Shown in pieces: positions 10,938 through 22,778 of a DNA stretch of 64,000 nt. The notes beneath the pieces were generated by a model, which saw nothing but the letters and a program-made list of their open reading frames with translations, had not been told where the DNA came from and searched no databases. Source of the stretch: Lepidodermella squamata. Its lineage: Eukaryota; Gastrotricha. Every line of letters starts with the position of its first letter. Positions within the stretch are counted from its first letter, which is position 1. The position numbers and the translations under genes are program-made. The stretch spans positions 1,178,001 through 1,242,000 of the forward strand of contig JBLDXI010000036.1 of NCBI GenBank assembly GCA_047495785.1. The letters run 5' to 3'.

Positions 10938-13900
10938 GTAAGAATTTGCTTATTTTTACCTGATGGGCAAAATTATCAGCCGATTAATTAAATATCATTT
11001 GTCATCGAAAAAATGTGCGGGATCTTTGTGTTACCATTTGCCAAACATTTGCATCGAAAACACTCATAATTTGTCTAATTTCAGCAGCATGCATGCCCTA
11101 AATTTCAGAATTTATTCGTTGATAGCTTTAATGAAAATTCTGCAAAATTCGGTATTTTATTTTTAAAATTCCAGGGTTACTGAAACATTTCTCGGACTTT
11201 TCTCCGATATATTCCCGAAATTTTCATATAGATTGCCGAAGGCCGCCCCGCCATTTTTGGCAGGAACAATCTGATGAATCCAGATTAACTTCACTTAAGT
11301 TGAATATACCGATAATTCCCGATTAATTCCGATCGAGCTTTAGTCGTGGTTTCCTCGCAGTGAACTTATTTGTTTCCCGGTAAATCGGTGAGAATAGGTA
11401 CTGAAGTCTATTATTATGCGCCAAAATGAGGAAAATGCATTATTCTGAATTTATAAATTGAGAAAAACCGCGGGTAGAGGCACGGCCTGCCGCTGTCTTA
11501 GATAGGAATTTTCACATTTTTCCGCCGGCCCAAAAATTGTATCTAACCGGTATCAAAAATTCGTGGACGAAGGTATCCCATTTCGCTGGCTTCGTTACCC
11601 ATTTTTCAAATGTACCGCCCTCTCCAAATTGAATATATCCGGTCTAAATCAGGTGAATAGAAAAATCGTTTTTCGATCCCCTTGGTAGTAATTTTTCACA
11701 TTTTTCCGCCCGCGCAGAAAGTCAATAAAAACGTCAAATAATCGGGAAGAATTTACGGATGCCTCGTCACATTTTTTGCTGTCAATTTTACCCAAGTAAT
11801 ATTTTTTCCAATGCTAAATGCTAACTTTCTTGAATGCTGAACGCTTTTGAAAAACGCTCGAAAAACGCTATGAAATCGCATTGAATACATCGTATCTCAA
11901 CCATTACTAATTAGGTCCAAACATTTCCACAACTAAAAATGAAGATCCAGCACTAAATTTCAGCATCCTGGCACTAAATTTTTCTGATTCTTTCCGATTT
12001 TGGCGTTTTCGGTTTTCGATCGATACTGATGTCTTCCCTGATCCTTGGATTTTTGTATTGTAGCTACACGGTGCCCTAAGCTACGTAGAAAAATGATCGA
12101 TGTTAGGTTCCAAGACAGCTGATATCGGGAAAATTACTGATTTCTAAAATCGATACTTGGAATCGTTAAATTTACTAATTTCGAAAACTTTAATTGCGAA
12201 GGAATTGCTGTTACGCTTGAGTTTTATTCACTTGAAACGATTCGCATGGAAAAAATAAATTCTTCCATTTTTTGATTTGCATATTGCGAATAAATTTCGA
12301 ATAATTCTGACAAATTTAAGGGAATGAAAATGTATGGGAATTTCATTTGGAAAAAAATATCTTCTTCAGTTAATCCTCTCAAATCTCAAATTCAAAGATG
12401 TCCCTCTTGTTTAGTAACCCAAAATCGACTTTTTCGTATTCTGATATTTTGCCAATCAAAATTTTAATTTATTTCTCATTTTTTCATCGAATTTACAATT
12501 TGATGTGTTTCAGCCTTGTCGAAATCTATTTGCGAGTCGATTGTGAGTCGATAAGCCGCAAATTTCGAGGTAACTCAACAAATTCAACGCAGCCTGCGCT
12601 TCGCTTCGGAACTCTCTCGCCGAATGAAAACAGCCGTTCAATATAAAACTTCAGCTTCCTCTGGTGTTTTTCCAACTGCCGATACCTATTGCAGTGATGG
12701 CCGGTCTTATCTTTGCATTTGAAGCTTGCTATTGTTCCGTGTTTGCGACCTTGGATACCTGCTTTGATATAAGATTAGATCTATAATTTTTACAATTGAT
12801 ATGAATAACTTGGGTCAACAATTTTCTGCCTGAAAATCATAAAATTGGAGTGATTTCATCTATACGGTATTGCTTCACCCGCCGCCATGCCCTACCTGTT
12901 TTGCGCGATTGTTCTTCCTTTAGGACTGCGTCTCGTTGATTCTTCTTCCGCGAAATTTGTGAAAGGGCATGCTTAACTTATTTCTTGGTACTCGAAACTA
13001 CAGATTCCTCTGTGCAATGATGACATTTCGTGTTTTTTATTGGCTGCATCATTCGATTCATCTACCTGTTCTGAAATTCACTAGAGTTCATTAGCAAGGT
13101 TTTATTTGGAGTTGATAACAGTCATGAGGTGTCTGTCTGAAATTCGTTCAAAAAACATCGCCTCGTCTCCTCGTTTCTCAGTTGCTGGCTGCTGGTCTGA
13201 TTTCACTTGATATCTAACACTACTTAAGCTTCGTAATTCCTCGTTCCATCTTGATCAAATTTGGTCTATAATTTTGTGCAGCCAGCTGTCTTGAAGATTG
13301 TTTTTCACAGTATTGAGTCGTGCGATTTATCCATTAGCCATCACTGTTTCCTCTTTTTTTAATACGAAGTACAAAAAGCTTGGTGGGCAGATCATTTTTT
13401 ATTTATGTCACCTACGACTCCTTAGTTCCTGAGTTGAACGATACCTTGCTATGAGATCTTTCGCATAATCGATTAAATTCGCATTATAGATTTTCGATTC
13501 CTTGTTTGCATAGCCAATAAATGGATGTGAACAAAACAGAACTCGTAATCATTTCTTTTTCACCATCTTCAATGATGCAATGCAACTACGGATGATAATG
13601 GAAAGGATAATTTGTTTACTCTTGAGTAACAATACCGCATGTTTCACAGATACTTGTAAGATTGAGGAAGGCATATTGAGGCGTGCTGAACTTGGCTGGC
13701 TGTTTATACAATCTGAGGATGCTCAGGAGTAGGATCGTACACCTACAACACGGATATATCGGCCGATAACAAACAGGAAACGTACAAGTCCAGCTTAACC
13801 CACCTCACGTTAGCCACTTGACGCCTCAGCACCAGCAAACGCGAGGCGACGCGAGACTACTTCAGCCGATAAACAATTCCAGTCGCCATAGAAACGCGAA

Positions 13901-14321
13901 ATTTAATTATTTTCTTTATGAAATTAATAATAACTTTCATTAATTAATTGATTTACAACAAATAAATTAGAAACAATTGATTTTGCCGCAGAATCCCGTT
14001 CCGCTTGGTTGAAAACGGCCACGCAAAGTTGGCGTCACTATGCAACTTTTCCACCTCGATTCCCTTTTTGTGCCCACTGCCACCCCCGGCTGAAATACTG
14101 ATGCGTTCAGACTCTCCATGCCTTACCAGTACAGGTACAGCAAGACAGTGAGCGGGCAGTGGGTGAAGTATTCAGAAAATAGAAGAAAGGCATTAATAGT
14201 CCGACCTTTTTGTTTGAAGTTCAAAGTCCACGTTTATCTGAAACAGATTTCGTCACCTCGTCGTTTCGTCGTCATTGCCCCCTGAAAAAATAAAAAATTG
14301 AGTGGAGCTAAAAAAATTAAT
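10938..14321. other. Intergenic, no recognisable gene
   Basis: About 3.4 kb of AT-rich sequence. Open frames up to about 80 codons occur but show no domain, splice context or similarity to other parts of the window. Confidence 0.4.
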
Positions 14322-14395
14322 CCGATGGATGTGGTTTCGAACCGTGGAACCTTTAATTTAGCGCAGCACTACTAACCACTACCCCACCATGTTCA
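14322..14395 (-). repeat. tRNA-derived SINE-like module (minus)
   Basis: On the minus strand there is an A-box-like GGGGTAGTGGTTAGTAG followed 30-odd bases later by a perfect B-box, GGTTCGAAACC. The acceptor ends do not pair into a proper stem, so this is a tRNA-derived repeat, not a functional tRNA. Confidence 0.45.
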
Positions 14396-14507
14396 ATTGA
14401 TATTAAGGGCAATGAAGAAATAAGAAATACACATCACATCAATCGGCAGTGGGCGTTGGTTGAAGAACTTATACAATTTCACAGCAAACATTCATTTTTC
14501 ATCAGAC

Positions 14508-14577
14508 TTGGTGGTGCAGTGGTTAAGGCTGTACTGTTTAGCCGTTCGAGCAAGTTCATTGGTTCCAATAATTGTTA
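14508..14577 (+). repeat. tRNA-derived SINE-like module (plus)
   Basis: An A-box-like TGGTGCAGTGGTTAAGG is followed by a degenerate B-box region. It lies 110 bp from, and in opposite orientation to, the similar module at 14322-14395. It is probably a second relic of the same or a related SINE. Confidence 0.35.
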
Positions 14578-14626
14578 TAGTCATTAGCCATCTTTCCCAA
14601 TTAATGACGACGGCGAGAGGACGAAA

Positions 14627-15094
14627 CAGAGACTTTGATTTGATTTGATTTGATTGTGATTTGATTTGATTAGGCCATTTTTTGATGATTTGATTTACAA
14701 AATTTCAGGATGATTTGATTTGATTTCAATTTAGCCCACTTGATTTACTGCTGATTGAGAGAAATTATCAGAAATATCGGAATTCCACCTGTTAAGCATG
14801 AGAACTCGCATTTGCCTCGGAAACACCTGTTTTCCAAAGGCTGGAGCTATTCATCCTCTTTTAGACTCATTCTGTCAAAACCAGGCTTGAAATGTGAAAG
14901 AATCCTCAGATATATACCATGATACTCATGTTTCCCTATGCGAAAGATTTGATTTGATTTGATTTAAACTTTAAACTGGCCTGATGATTTGATTTGATTG
15001 ATTTACAATCGATTTTTGGGGGATTTGATTTGAAATGATTGATTTACAAAGACCTGTGATTTACCGAAGAAATCAAATCAAATCAAAGTCACTG
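14627..15094. mobile_element. hAT-type MITE with (GATTT)n subterminal repeats, copy 1
   Basis: The terminal inverted repeats are CAGAGACTTTGATTTGATTT (left) and the complement of CAGTGACTTTGATTTGATTT (right). The interior is largely GATTT pentamer repeats pointing inward from both ends. The flanks are GGACGAAA (left) and GGACGACA (right), 7 of 8 matching, as expected for the 8-bp duplication made by hAT transposases. There is no open frame. A second copy lies at 59051-59626. Confidence 0.75.
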
Positions 15095-15199
15095 GGACGA
15101 CAGGGGGACCTGGTGGTCTGACAAATAAGAAGTTGAAAATATCCAAGGTCGAGGATCCTACTTTATCCACTGGCATTACATTAGAAAAGTTCACAGCCT

Positions 15200-15550
15200 A
15201 TTGAAATAATACCAATAGAGGTTTGAAATAATACCACCTCTTTGATCGCAAGGAGAAGCCGCGGAGGAAGCATTAGCATCGTCAGAAATCGATAATTAAA
15301 CGTCTGCGAGTACCGAGGTTGTAGTCTGGTTTGAGTTGAAATTCCTGGCGAGGACAGTCCGGCCTGAACCCCCATCGATTTTCAAACCATGTGTTGCCCC
15401 GTCAGGAGCGGATTCAATGACTGTTTTAGAAGCTGAGGCCGTGACGAAAAAGGCGAAAAAGGAAAGAAACTGCCGGTGCTGAACTTGATATTTTCGGCTG
15501 CCAGACTGATGGGATCTGTTGAGCTGTAATGATAGCAACAAATCAAGATG
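15200..15550 (-). pseudogene. Fragment of a B-type LamG exon
   Basis: Translation in two frames on the minus strand gives pieces matching the second LamG domain of gene B1: STDPISLAAENIKFSTGSF in one frame, then SAPDGATHGLKIDGGSGRT and VLARNF in another. The piece is frameshifted, lacks both exon ends and has no neighbouring family exons. It is a relic beyond the 3' end of A1. It resembles B1 more than the adjacent A genes. Confidence 0.75.
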
Positions 15551-15988
15551 CTATTGAAATTCTCTTTAAAAACTTCCGGCAATCAGTCAACTTGATCAAT
15601 TGATCGGAATTCATCTGAATCGAATCATACGTTTCGGGCGACCAAGCGTGCCGGTATATTGCGAGTCGCGAGTCGCCGATCGCCGAGCGCCAATAGTTCC
15701 GTGGTGTTGCTCGCGTACGTGAATCCAGGGGTTCCGTTGTTTGGATCTGAGATACACTCGAAAATGAAAGAAATTGCGAGAGACAATGCGAAAATTTAAA
15801 ATGCTGTCGAATTCATCAGTAGCCTGGGTTTGAGGCTTTATTACGATTCAATGTGATATTTTATTGATTTAAAGTTGGCAGCTTTTCAATATATTAACTT
15901 CAAGTTAAGTTAAATGATTGAGATATCAATTAGAATAATTCATTAGGAGTCATTAGGATAAGGGCCGTTGATTATCGTTGTTCTTGTT

Positions 15989-18900
15989 TCAGCGCATGCC
16001 TGGAATAACGAACACGGCGCAGTTGATCTCGACAATGCGCAGCTGGTTCAAAGTGAGAACTTGGTTGAATATGTTCAGGCAGGTCAAACCTTCAAGATAC
16101 TGATCTTGCGGATTTGCCCAGGACCTGCAGGGAAGAGGATCAATTAGTTGCTCAATCAACTGCGTGTAATGATCAGAAACTTACCGCCCAATGATGAATT
16201 GGCCACTTTTCGTGATGGGCCGCTGGCCAGTCCCTATCAAGCCACCCTGGCCGTCGGCATGAAAGCTCAGCTTATCCCCGTCCGCATCGAGCGTGATTGC
16301 TAGAAACATCCAGTAATACTCCGGTGTAGTCGCGATGGACGTGAAATTCTGGCCGTATGGCCGAAAGCTGAAAGAGGTGGATGATTCTCCAACAACCTTG
16401 AGTCCCAGCGTCCCGCCGTCAGGGGCATATTCAAGTATCGGCCTGTTCTGCGTGAACGGACGCGTGGCGAAAAGTGCGATGGTGAAACTGCCACTGTCGA
16501 GCTTGACTTTATCGGCAGTCACCACAATAGGATCCGCCGATCTGTAAAAGAAGGTCGAGTTGTCTAATTCGAAAGGGCCCATAGAGATTGGCAGATGAGT
16601 GTTAGGAGGCGTGGCATCGGCCTTAGGATCGACAACATCTTTGAAATCGGACACCAGCGGCCAAATAGCTGTGTTCGAGGGCAGAAGGGTTGTCAAAGCT
16701 TCGGGCTGCCAAGTTTTACCGGCGTGAATTTGCAGACACTTCTTCCTCACAATCCACAATTGTTGGAACGATAGAGCTTGGTCGAAAATCGACACGCACG
16801 TTATTTGACCCGGAAGACTCAGGTTGCCGGCGAAATTTCTCCCAAATTTGATTTGATTGCTCGTAATGACTGAAACTTCATAGTAGTCATAATTCCAGTC
16901 GCAATGTACATACAATTGATTAGATGTACTATCGTAAGTGACGGCGATGAACACCCATCCTCCATTTAGCGACTTGCATGTGGCGTATTTCACCTTGGCC
17001 GCGTTGTCTGTAAACAAATTGTAGAAAATGAATACCTGTATGGTGTTCCCAAGTTAAAACAAATGGCCTTCAAAAAGTGAAAAGTGACGTTTGGCAAAAT
17101 TCGTGATTCGCAATTTTTACTCTAATAACTAATCATTGTAATGCTGAAAAAATCAGCTTCAAAGTTAAGTTTCAAAGTTAAGGCCATGGCGAAAATTTTG
17201 AAAACCTAAGAGTGGACGGATGCGCGTATGGGAGGGAATCCGGAAATTAAAAAACATCTAAGGGCTCTCTAACATTTAGGTAAACCCATGAAAAAGGAAG
17301 CTTTTTGGAACCCCACTTTTTTGAGATAGTTTTTAGCGGTCGGATTTTATCTAAAATATGATATCCCATCAAATTTACTTGCGTATGTCATCAAGTCGCT
17401 GATCGCAGGGTTGTAGTAGATTCGCAAGTGCGCCGCACTGTCGAAGAACTCGATGACTGGGTATGGCTTATCGGTAACTTCCACAAAGCCAGCATAAACA
17501 GATATTGAGAATGAACTATTCGGAACGATCTTGCTTTCTTCCACTTCAAAATAGCCGGCTGAATTTCCAACAGAAAGCGCTGCATTCGAGTAGTCGAACG
17601 GGCCGGTTACAAACGAGGGCGATGAGCCATCAAGGAAAGATGCTTCAACGTTATTGCCACTAACATCGTTGATGCCGTATTCCTGCGTCAGAGGGAAGAA
17701 AGCCAGGGCGATGGGTAACCCGAAAGGAGTAACTATTAGAAGACGTTTATTCGCACCAAAATGATAATTACTGATAGATTAAACTCACACTGGTTGCACT
17801 CTGTCAAGGTGGCGAACATGGTACCATTTGCTTGCGTCTGATTTGTTGTACAGTTTCGACATAATATGATTCTATAACTCGCAATTGGTGCTCACCAAAT
17901 CTTGAGGACAGTTTTCAGCCACAGAAACGCACATGGCCGCCATCAGAAGTTGATTCGTGCAGAGCTTGTACTGAAACTAAGAAAGGTATGGATTACGGAA
18001 TTTTCCTGGGAAGGGAACTGGAAATCTCTAAATCAATATCACTATAGAATCTAGAATCTTGAATTTCATTGCATGGTATTATTTCATCTCAAGGCTTTCT
18101 CAAGCCGCCCTAAACCCATCCTAAACACACACCCAGATTCGAGCTTTTTTGGCTATTTTCAAGCTTTTCAGACCACAACTTCGCAACTAACCATCCCGAA
18201 TAAACTCTTCCTACGAAATTGCAAATCTCAACTTGTCCCGTGCAGAGGTTTAGCAGGGGTACAAACTTGACTGATAGATTTGCTTGCCTGAAATATCCTG
18301 AATTATAAATTCAGATGCTTTTATCTTGTTTGAATTTTCTAATTATCTGATGTGAAATTAATAGATCTCACTTCATGATAACAAATACCTGAATGTCCGT
18401 CGTCTCCATCTTGCAGGCGTCATGATTGTTTTTGAAGGACGTTGAGTTGCCGTAGACTTTAACCTGGCAAACAGGAATTGCGTTACGTAGCTGCAGGCTG
18501 TAAACTATCATTAGCGTCATTGAAGAAGTGAGATTTAGGCCCATTTACAAGGAATTAATTTTAGATACCGCCAACGCTCAATCCAAACTACATTAGCTAT
18601 CTAGAGAGCGTCGCTGTCTCGCTTGTTAAGAACACCTTGACAAAATTTGCCCTCAGTAGACCTAGAGCTCACCTATCGATTTTAAAGAAGGGCAATGAAA
18701 ATCGATCGTGGGCAGGTCCTAATTATACAATACGATCAATTAAGCGTCAAACCCATACAACCTATCCCATAGTCAAATTTAGATCTAGCCTGGGTCTAAT
18801 TTGTAAGACTGCGTCAGAGCTTTGTAAGCCAGTTGCTTAAACACAGACGGTGAGATTGGACCATTTTGACTTCAAACCCATGAACCATGAATCCAATCAA

Positions 18901-20204
18901 CAACGCTAACGATATGACAAACTTACCCGGGTACCACTTGGAACAGTTCCATAGCATTGCTTGCCTTTGCTTGTGTCACATTGGACTGCTCTCTATTGAA
19001 GCATATACAAAAATAGCGAACATGGCATTCGAAAAGTTACCCCAGTTAAGCAATTTGCTTTGTTGCTGAACGTCGCAGGCGAAAATTCTCGCGTTTCAGA
19101 CCCAGCTTGGCAGCCGGTTGTCTCCAGGCGGCAATCGATGAAGCTCCCAGTGGACGCATTGAAGCACCTTACATGCGGCTTCTCGCTGTCTGGAACTTGC
19201 ACTGCAACAGGGCGTTAAAAGCTGGTTCATTAAATAATTATGAATTAACGAAAACCTACACGAGGTCCCTGAGATGCAGAGACTTAAACTAGCAAACGGG
19301 CTGCCACCTTCAAGCTACGGAAAAACACAGAAATTACGATCAGCTCGATGAGCATCGATTGTTTCTAACCCAGTTCTCAGGACACGTGTAGTTTAATGGA
19401 ACACAAGTTTTCACTACGCCATTGTCCGAGCATCGCTTGAAAGATTGATTCTGAACGTTAAATCAGTGAATTATTGCAACTATTCCAGATTATAGCGCCG
19501 GCTCATTAATTTACCTCAAATTTCGATTTCGCGGTATTGCAAGCGGCCAAGCTGTCCTTCAGCGCAGTATTTTTGAACCAATCAAGCTAAAAAATAAAAA
19601 ATACAATTAAAGTCAAATAGTAGCTAGATCCCCAATTTTACCTCGATTTCCCTGTCAGCAGCTGGTTCGCCGGTTAATTTGCAGTTTCCAAGGCCAGGAT
19701 TACAACGTGGTGTTAGGGCGCCGTATTTGTAGCACATTTTGGCATTCTGTTTTTGAGATGGATACAAGAAATTACCAGTAACAAGACGGAAATTGCTCAC
19801 CCCTGAACGGCATGATTTCAAATCTGGAAACAAGGGACCCCACTGGATTTTAGACAAATTATTTTACAATAAAATAAAAAAATGGAAAAATTATTTTTTT
19901 CAGGATTAAGATTTAAGAAATTAAATCATGTCAAAAGCTAACGTGAACAGCATCTTCATAGTTCTGAGTGATTTGAGAAAAAAATGTTCAAAATCCTTAA
20001 ATAGATTATCCTTCATGAAAATTAGATTATTTAAAATTATTATAAATAGAATACCTGATATTCGGTGATGGGATCACAGGTAGGGTTGTCATCGCGACAC
20101 GAAGCAAACGCGTTGTTGGTTGCCAAGAAGCATCGCTTGAACACCTGGCCCGAGGCCTGGCTGATACAATAGATCGAAATAACTGTTGAAATGAATGCTC
20201 TCAT
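15989..20204 (-). CDS. Gene A1: secreted cysteine-repeat protein with two LamG-like domains (747 aa)
   Basis: Fourteen phase-consistent exons were assembled: 20055-20204, 19801-19842, 19642-19746, 19515-19586, 19370-19450, 19260-19314, 19041-19201, 18927-18992, 18389-18463, 17896-17970, 17789-17837, 17379-17732, 16185-17007, 15989-16124 (2244 nt). The start is MRAFISTVISIYC, followed by a signal peptide ending near ASGQ. Residues about 21-310 hold six cysteine repeats (for example FKRCSDNGVVKTC and HVRCFNASTGSFIDC). Two LamG/ConA-like folds follow, about 312-560 (FFPLTQEYGINDVSGN) and 560-747 (IWPLVSDFKDVVDP, SGSFTIALFATR). Each LamG domain ends in a similar Cys-x(2)-IFxQxL motif. There is no transmembrane segment. 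AATAAA complements occur about 130 nt past the stop. The role is inferred to be an extracellular structural or lectin-like protein; glycan binding is unproven. Confidence 0.85.
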
Positions 20205-20272
20205 TGATTTATTATTTGAAAAAATAAATGACGTTAAAGAGTAAATAAATCTCAAATGAAAAATTGTTTTGT

Positions 20273-20290
20273 CTGGCTCGTGGCACGTGC
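20273..20290 (-). promoter_or_regulatory. Conserved upstream motif of A1
   Basis: On the minus strand this reads GCACGTGCCACGAGCCA, about 70 bp before the A1 start codon. The same motif in near-identical form precedes A2 to A5 at similar distances, which suggests a promoter element. It also contains an E-box (CACGTG). Confidence 0.45.
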
Positions 20291-20666
20291 GACCATTCAT
20301 TGTGCGAGAACATCACGTTATCCCCATTGAAAAGACAAAGACGCCAGAAAAACAACATCGAAACGGTTGAACCTGACCTGTTCAGCTGTGGACAAATGTG
20401 TTAAGTTCCGATTTGCACAGAGTCTATTCTTCATCACCATGCACCATGCTATGTGCCGAGCGCAAATCCCAAATACCTGAACGAATCACAAAGCAGCCGA
20501 ATAGTATCTAACCAACGACTAAGTTACGTAATCATCATCGGTAAATCGTGATTGAAAAGGACGGAAAAGGCTTCTGGGCGCATGAATTATCGGGATATTC
20601 CGCAGGTGAGATCTTTGGAAGGAAATACGAGTGAAAATTAGTTACTATATATACCTATAGTATATA

Positions 20667-21845
20667 TATGTCCCTTGTCTCCGCTACTCTTCATCGCAAC
20701 GTTCGATAAAATCTGCCGAAAATTGATGGACACCCCAGGTGGTTTCCCTATTAATACTGAACAATTTTTGAACCTGATTGCTTTCGCGGATGATGGAACT
20801 TTAATCGGTATGAGTCATGAAGAAATTAAATTATTATTGGATGTTTTCAATAAGGCATGTACGGAGCTAGGCTTGAAAATCAGCATTAGTAAAACACAAT
20901 ACATGGTGATCGGTGAGGATAGAAACTACCAACTTGAATTAGACGGCAAATTTTTGGAAAAAGTGACGTCTTTCAAATATTTAGGAAGCATCATCACTTC
21001 TGACGGGAAAATGGACGAGGAGATCAAGGCACGCATAGCGAAAGCTGGCGGCTGCTTTGGTGCCCTCAATAAACTTTTGTGTAATAGAAAACACGTGAGC
21101 TTAGCTACGAAATTGAAAGTCCTTAGATGCGTTGTTATTCCTACCGTCACTTATGCCTGCGAAACCTGGAACCTGACCACCCAACAAGAGCAAAGGTTAA
21201 ATGTCACCTTTATGCGATGGCTTAGAACAATTATGGGTCTGTTTAGGACAGATTATATTCCTAATGTTGATATTAGACTGATCTGCGACGTAATGGAATT
21301 GAGTAAATTGATTGAAAAATTTCGTCTGAAATATTTTGGCCATATAATTCGACAGGACGAATATGACCCTGAAAGTCTCACGAGTATTATGTATTATTGG
21401 AAAGCAGTCGACCCGAGTTGGTACTTGCCTCGCGGCAGGCCGCCAACCCGATGGTCTGACTGCCTCCGAAGAAGCCTTCTAAAAATCGGAATTTTTTATA
21501 TACATGAAAAACGTATCAGGGATCCAAATGAACCTAAAAAACGAGGGCGACCCCGTAAATCAACCTTATTGATGCGACGCATCGAAATTCACAAAATTGC
21601 GGATTTAGAATTGGCGGAAGTAACAGCTAGAGACCGGGGAGAATGGCAGCTACTATGTAACAGTATAGAAAATTATGAATTCATGGGAAAAAGCAGATTG
21701 TTCGCGACTGTTCCTGAAGCTGATCTCTCGTCGTCAGCCGTCCCCTAAACCCTCACGGGTAAGGCTTGTATATATATTACCATCACTTTTAGCCGAAGGT
21801 GGACGTAAAATAAAACATTTTCATTTGTTCATTTGTTCATTTGTT
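20667..21845 (+). mobile_element. 5'-truncated non-LTR retrotransposon (LINE) with partial reverse transcriptase
   Basis: An open frame (to TAA at 21748) begins inside the reverse transcriptase, with SPLLFIATFDK, the catalytic motif AFADD, then KTQYMVIG and FKYLGSIITSDGKMDEEIK, and a C-terminal region with GRPPTRWSDC. Near the end is a basic AT-hook-like KKRGRPRK. The endonuclease and N-terminal RT are missing, so it is dead on arrival. The 3' end is three TCATTTGT units. The flanks at 20654-20666 and 21846-21858 both read CCTATAGTATATA, a 13-bp target-site duplication proving insertion. The thumb region resembles RTE/CR1-type elements, but the clade is not certain. It lies just upstream of A1. 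Confidence 0.85.
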
Positions 21846-21858
21846 CCTATAGTATATA

Positions 21859-22656
21859 ATGTTTTCACGCTGGGTACGAAGTACAGGGGTACTGGGACAC
21901 CCCATCTCTGGGATTCTCAGCAGAGGAAGGGTCAAAAAACCACACTTTGTCTTTGGGTTTTCCGGAAACCTTGAAATATTACGTTTTGCCTCTTGTCCGA
22001 TGCAATGGTTGTAGCTATCCTCATGAAAACCGCGCCTGCATCGCCTGGACGGCATATAAAATATAAAAGGGCTGATTCAATATATCGAAGGCGGTACTGA
22101 AGAGATAACAGCTCTTGGAGGTCATCAGTTGTTAATTTTTCTTTTGGGAATTTGAGCCACCTGAGTCCTGATTCTCAATGCTGATATGTGACTGAATTTT
22201 TCTGAATTCATCTCTAAATTTTCTCATTTATCTACTCGATCAGTAGCTCCAGTATTATTCGAACGGCGGTTTTTTCTTTTCAATTTCAGTTTTTTTTATT
22301 TACTAGTTAACTTCGTAGTGAGGCGCTCAGAAGTCTCGAAGATTTTCGAACAAAAATTGAACAATTTTATTTAATATTCTTTAGTTATAAATCAGCTCTG
22401 TGAAACGAAATGTCGCTGGCAGTTACACTTTGTCACTTCTGGGCGAAGCAATTTTTCCTACGTAACCAAAGCAAGCAGATTAGCCAAAATGAAAACGGGC
22501 AGAAGCTCCCGCCCACTTATTTTTTTATTTTTCACATAATAATTCAAGGTTACAAGAATATTGAGGAATAAACCAACATTTCAATAGCACATGCTCGCTG
22601 GGATAAATTGAGGCGATGTACAATGGGCACGGGGTATCCTAGCCCCAGCTCATAGT
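21859..22656. other. Spacer between LINE and the 3' end of A2
   Basis: There is no gene. Positions 21877-21910 hold a variant of a dispersed GTACGAAGTACAGGG...GACACCCC motif also found at 5.79, 37.33 and 42.81 kb. The right end merges with the 3' flank of A2, where the complement of AATAAA occurs at 22657-22662. Confidence 0.5.
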
Positions 22657-22778
22657 TTTATTTCCTTAAATCTTAAAATTATCGGAATTTGCCAATAAAT
22701 AACATTCGGATTATTATTTAAGATTGAGGATAGCAGTTAGCATAATTAAATAGCAGTCAGTAGCAGCTACGGTTCGTT

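Noticed and set aside
14322-14395. Functional tRNA gene on the minus strand
   Set aside because: A and B boxes are present, but the acceptor stem and anticodon arm do not pair, so it fits a SINE relic.
14640-15090. Simple (GATTT)n microsatellite
   Set aside because: Inverted termini and 8-bp flanking duplications, also seen at 59.05 kb, show it is the inside of a MITE.
19370-20204. Cysteine-rich N-terminal region as a venom-type toxin
   Set aside because: The cysteine spacing is not that of a known toxin fold, and the repeats are joined to large LamG-like domains, so there is no basis for a toxin call.
20675-21748. Host gene encoding a reverse-transcriptase-like protein
   Set aside because: The 13-bp target duplication, 5' truncation and 8-bp-repeat tail identify a retrotransposon insertion.
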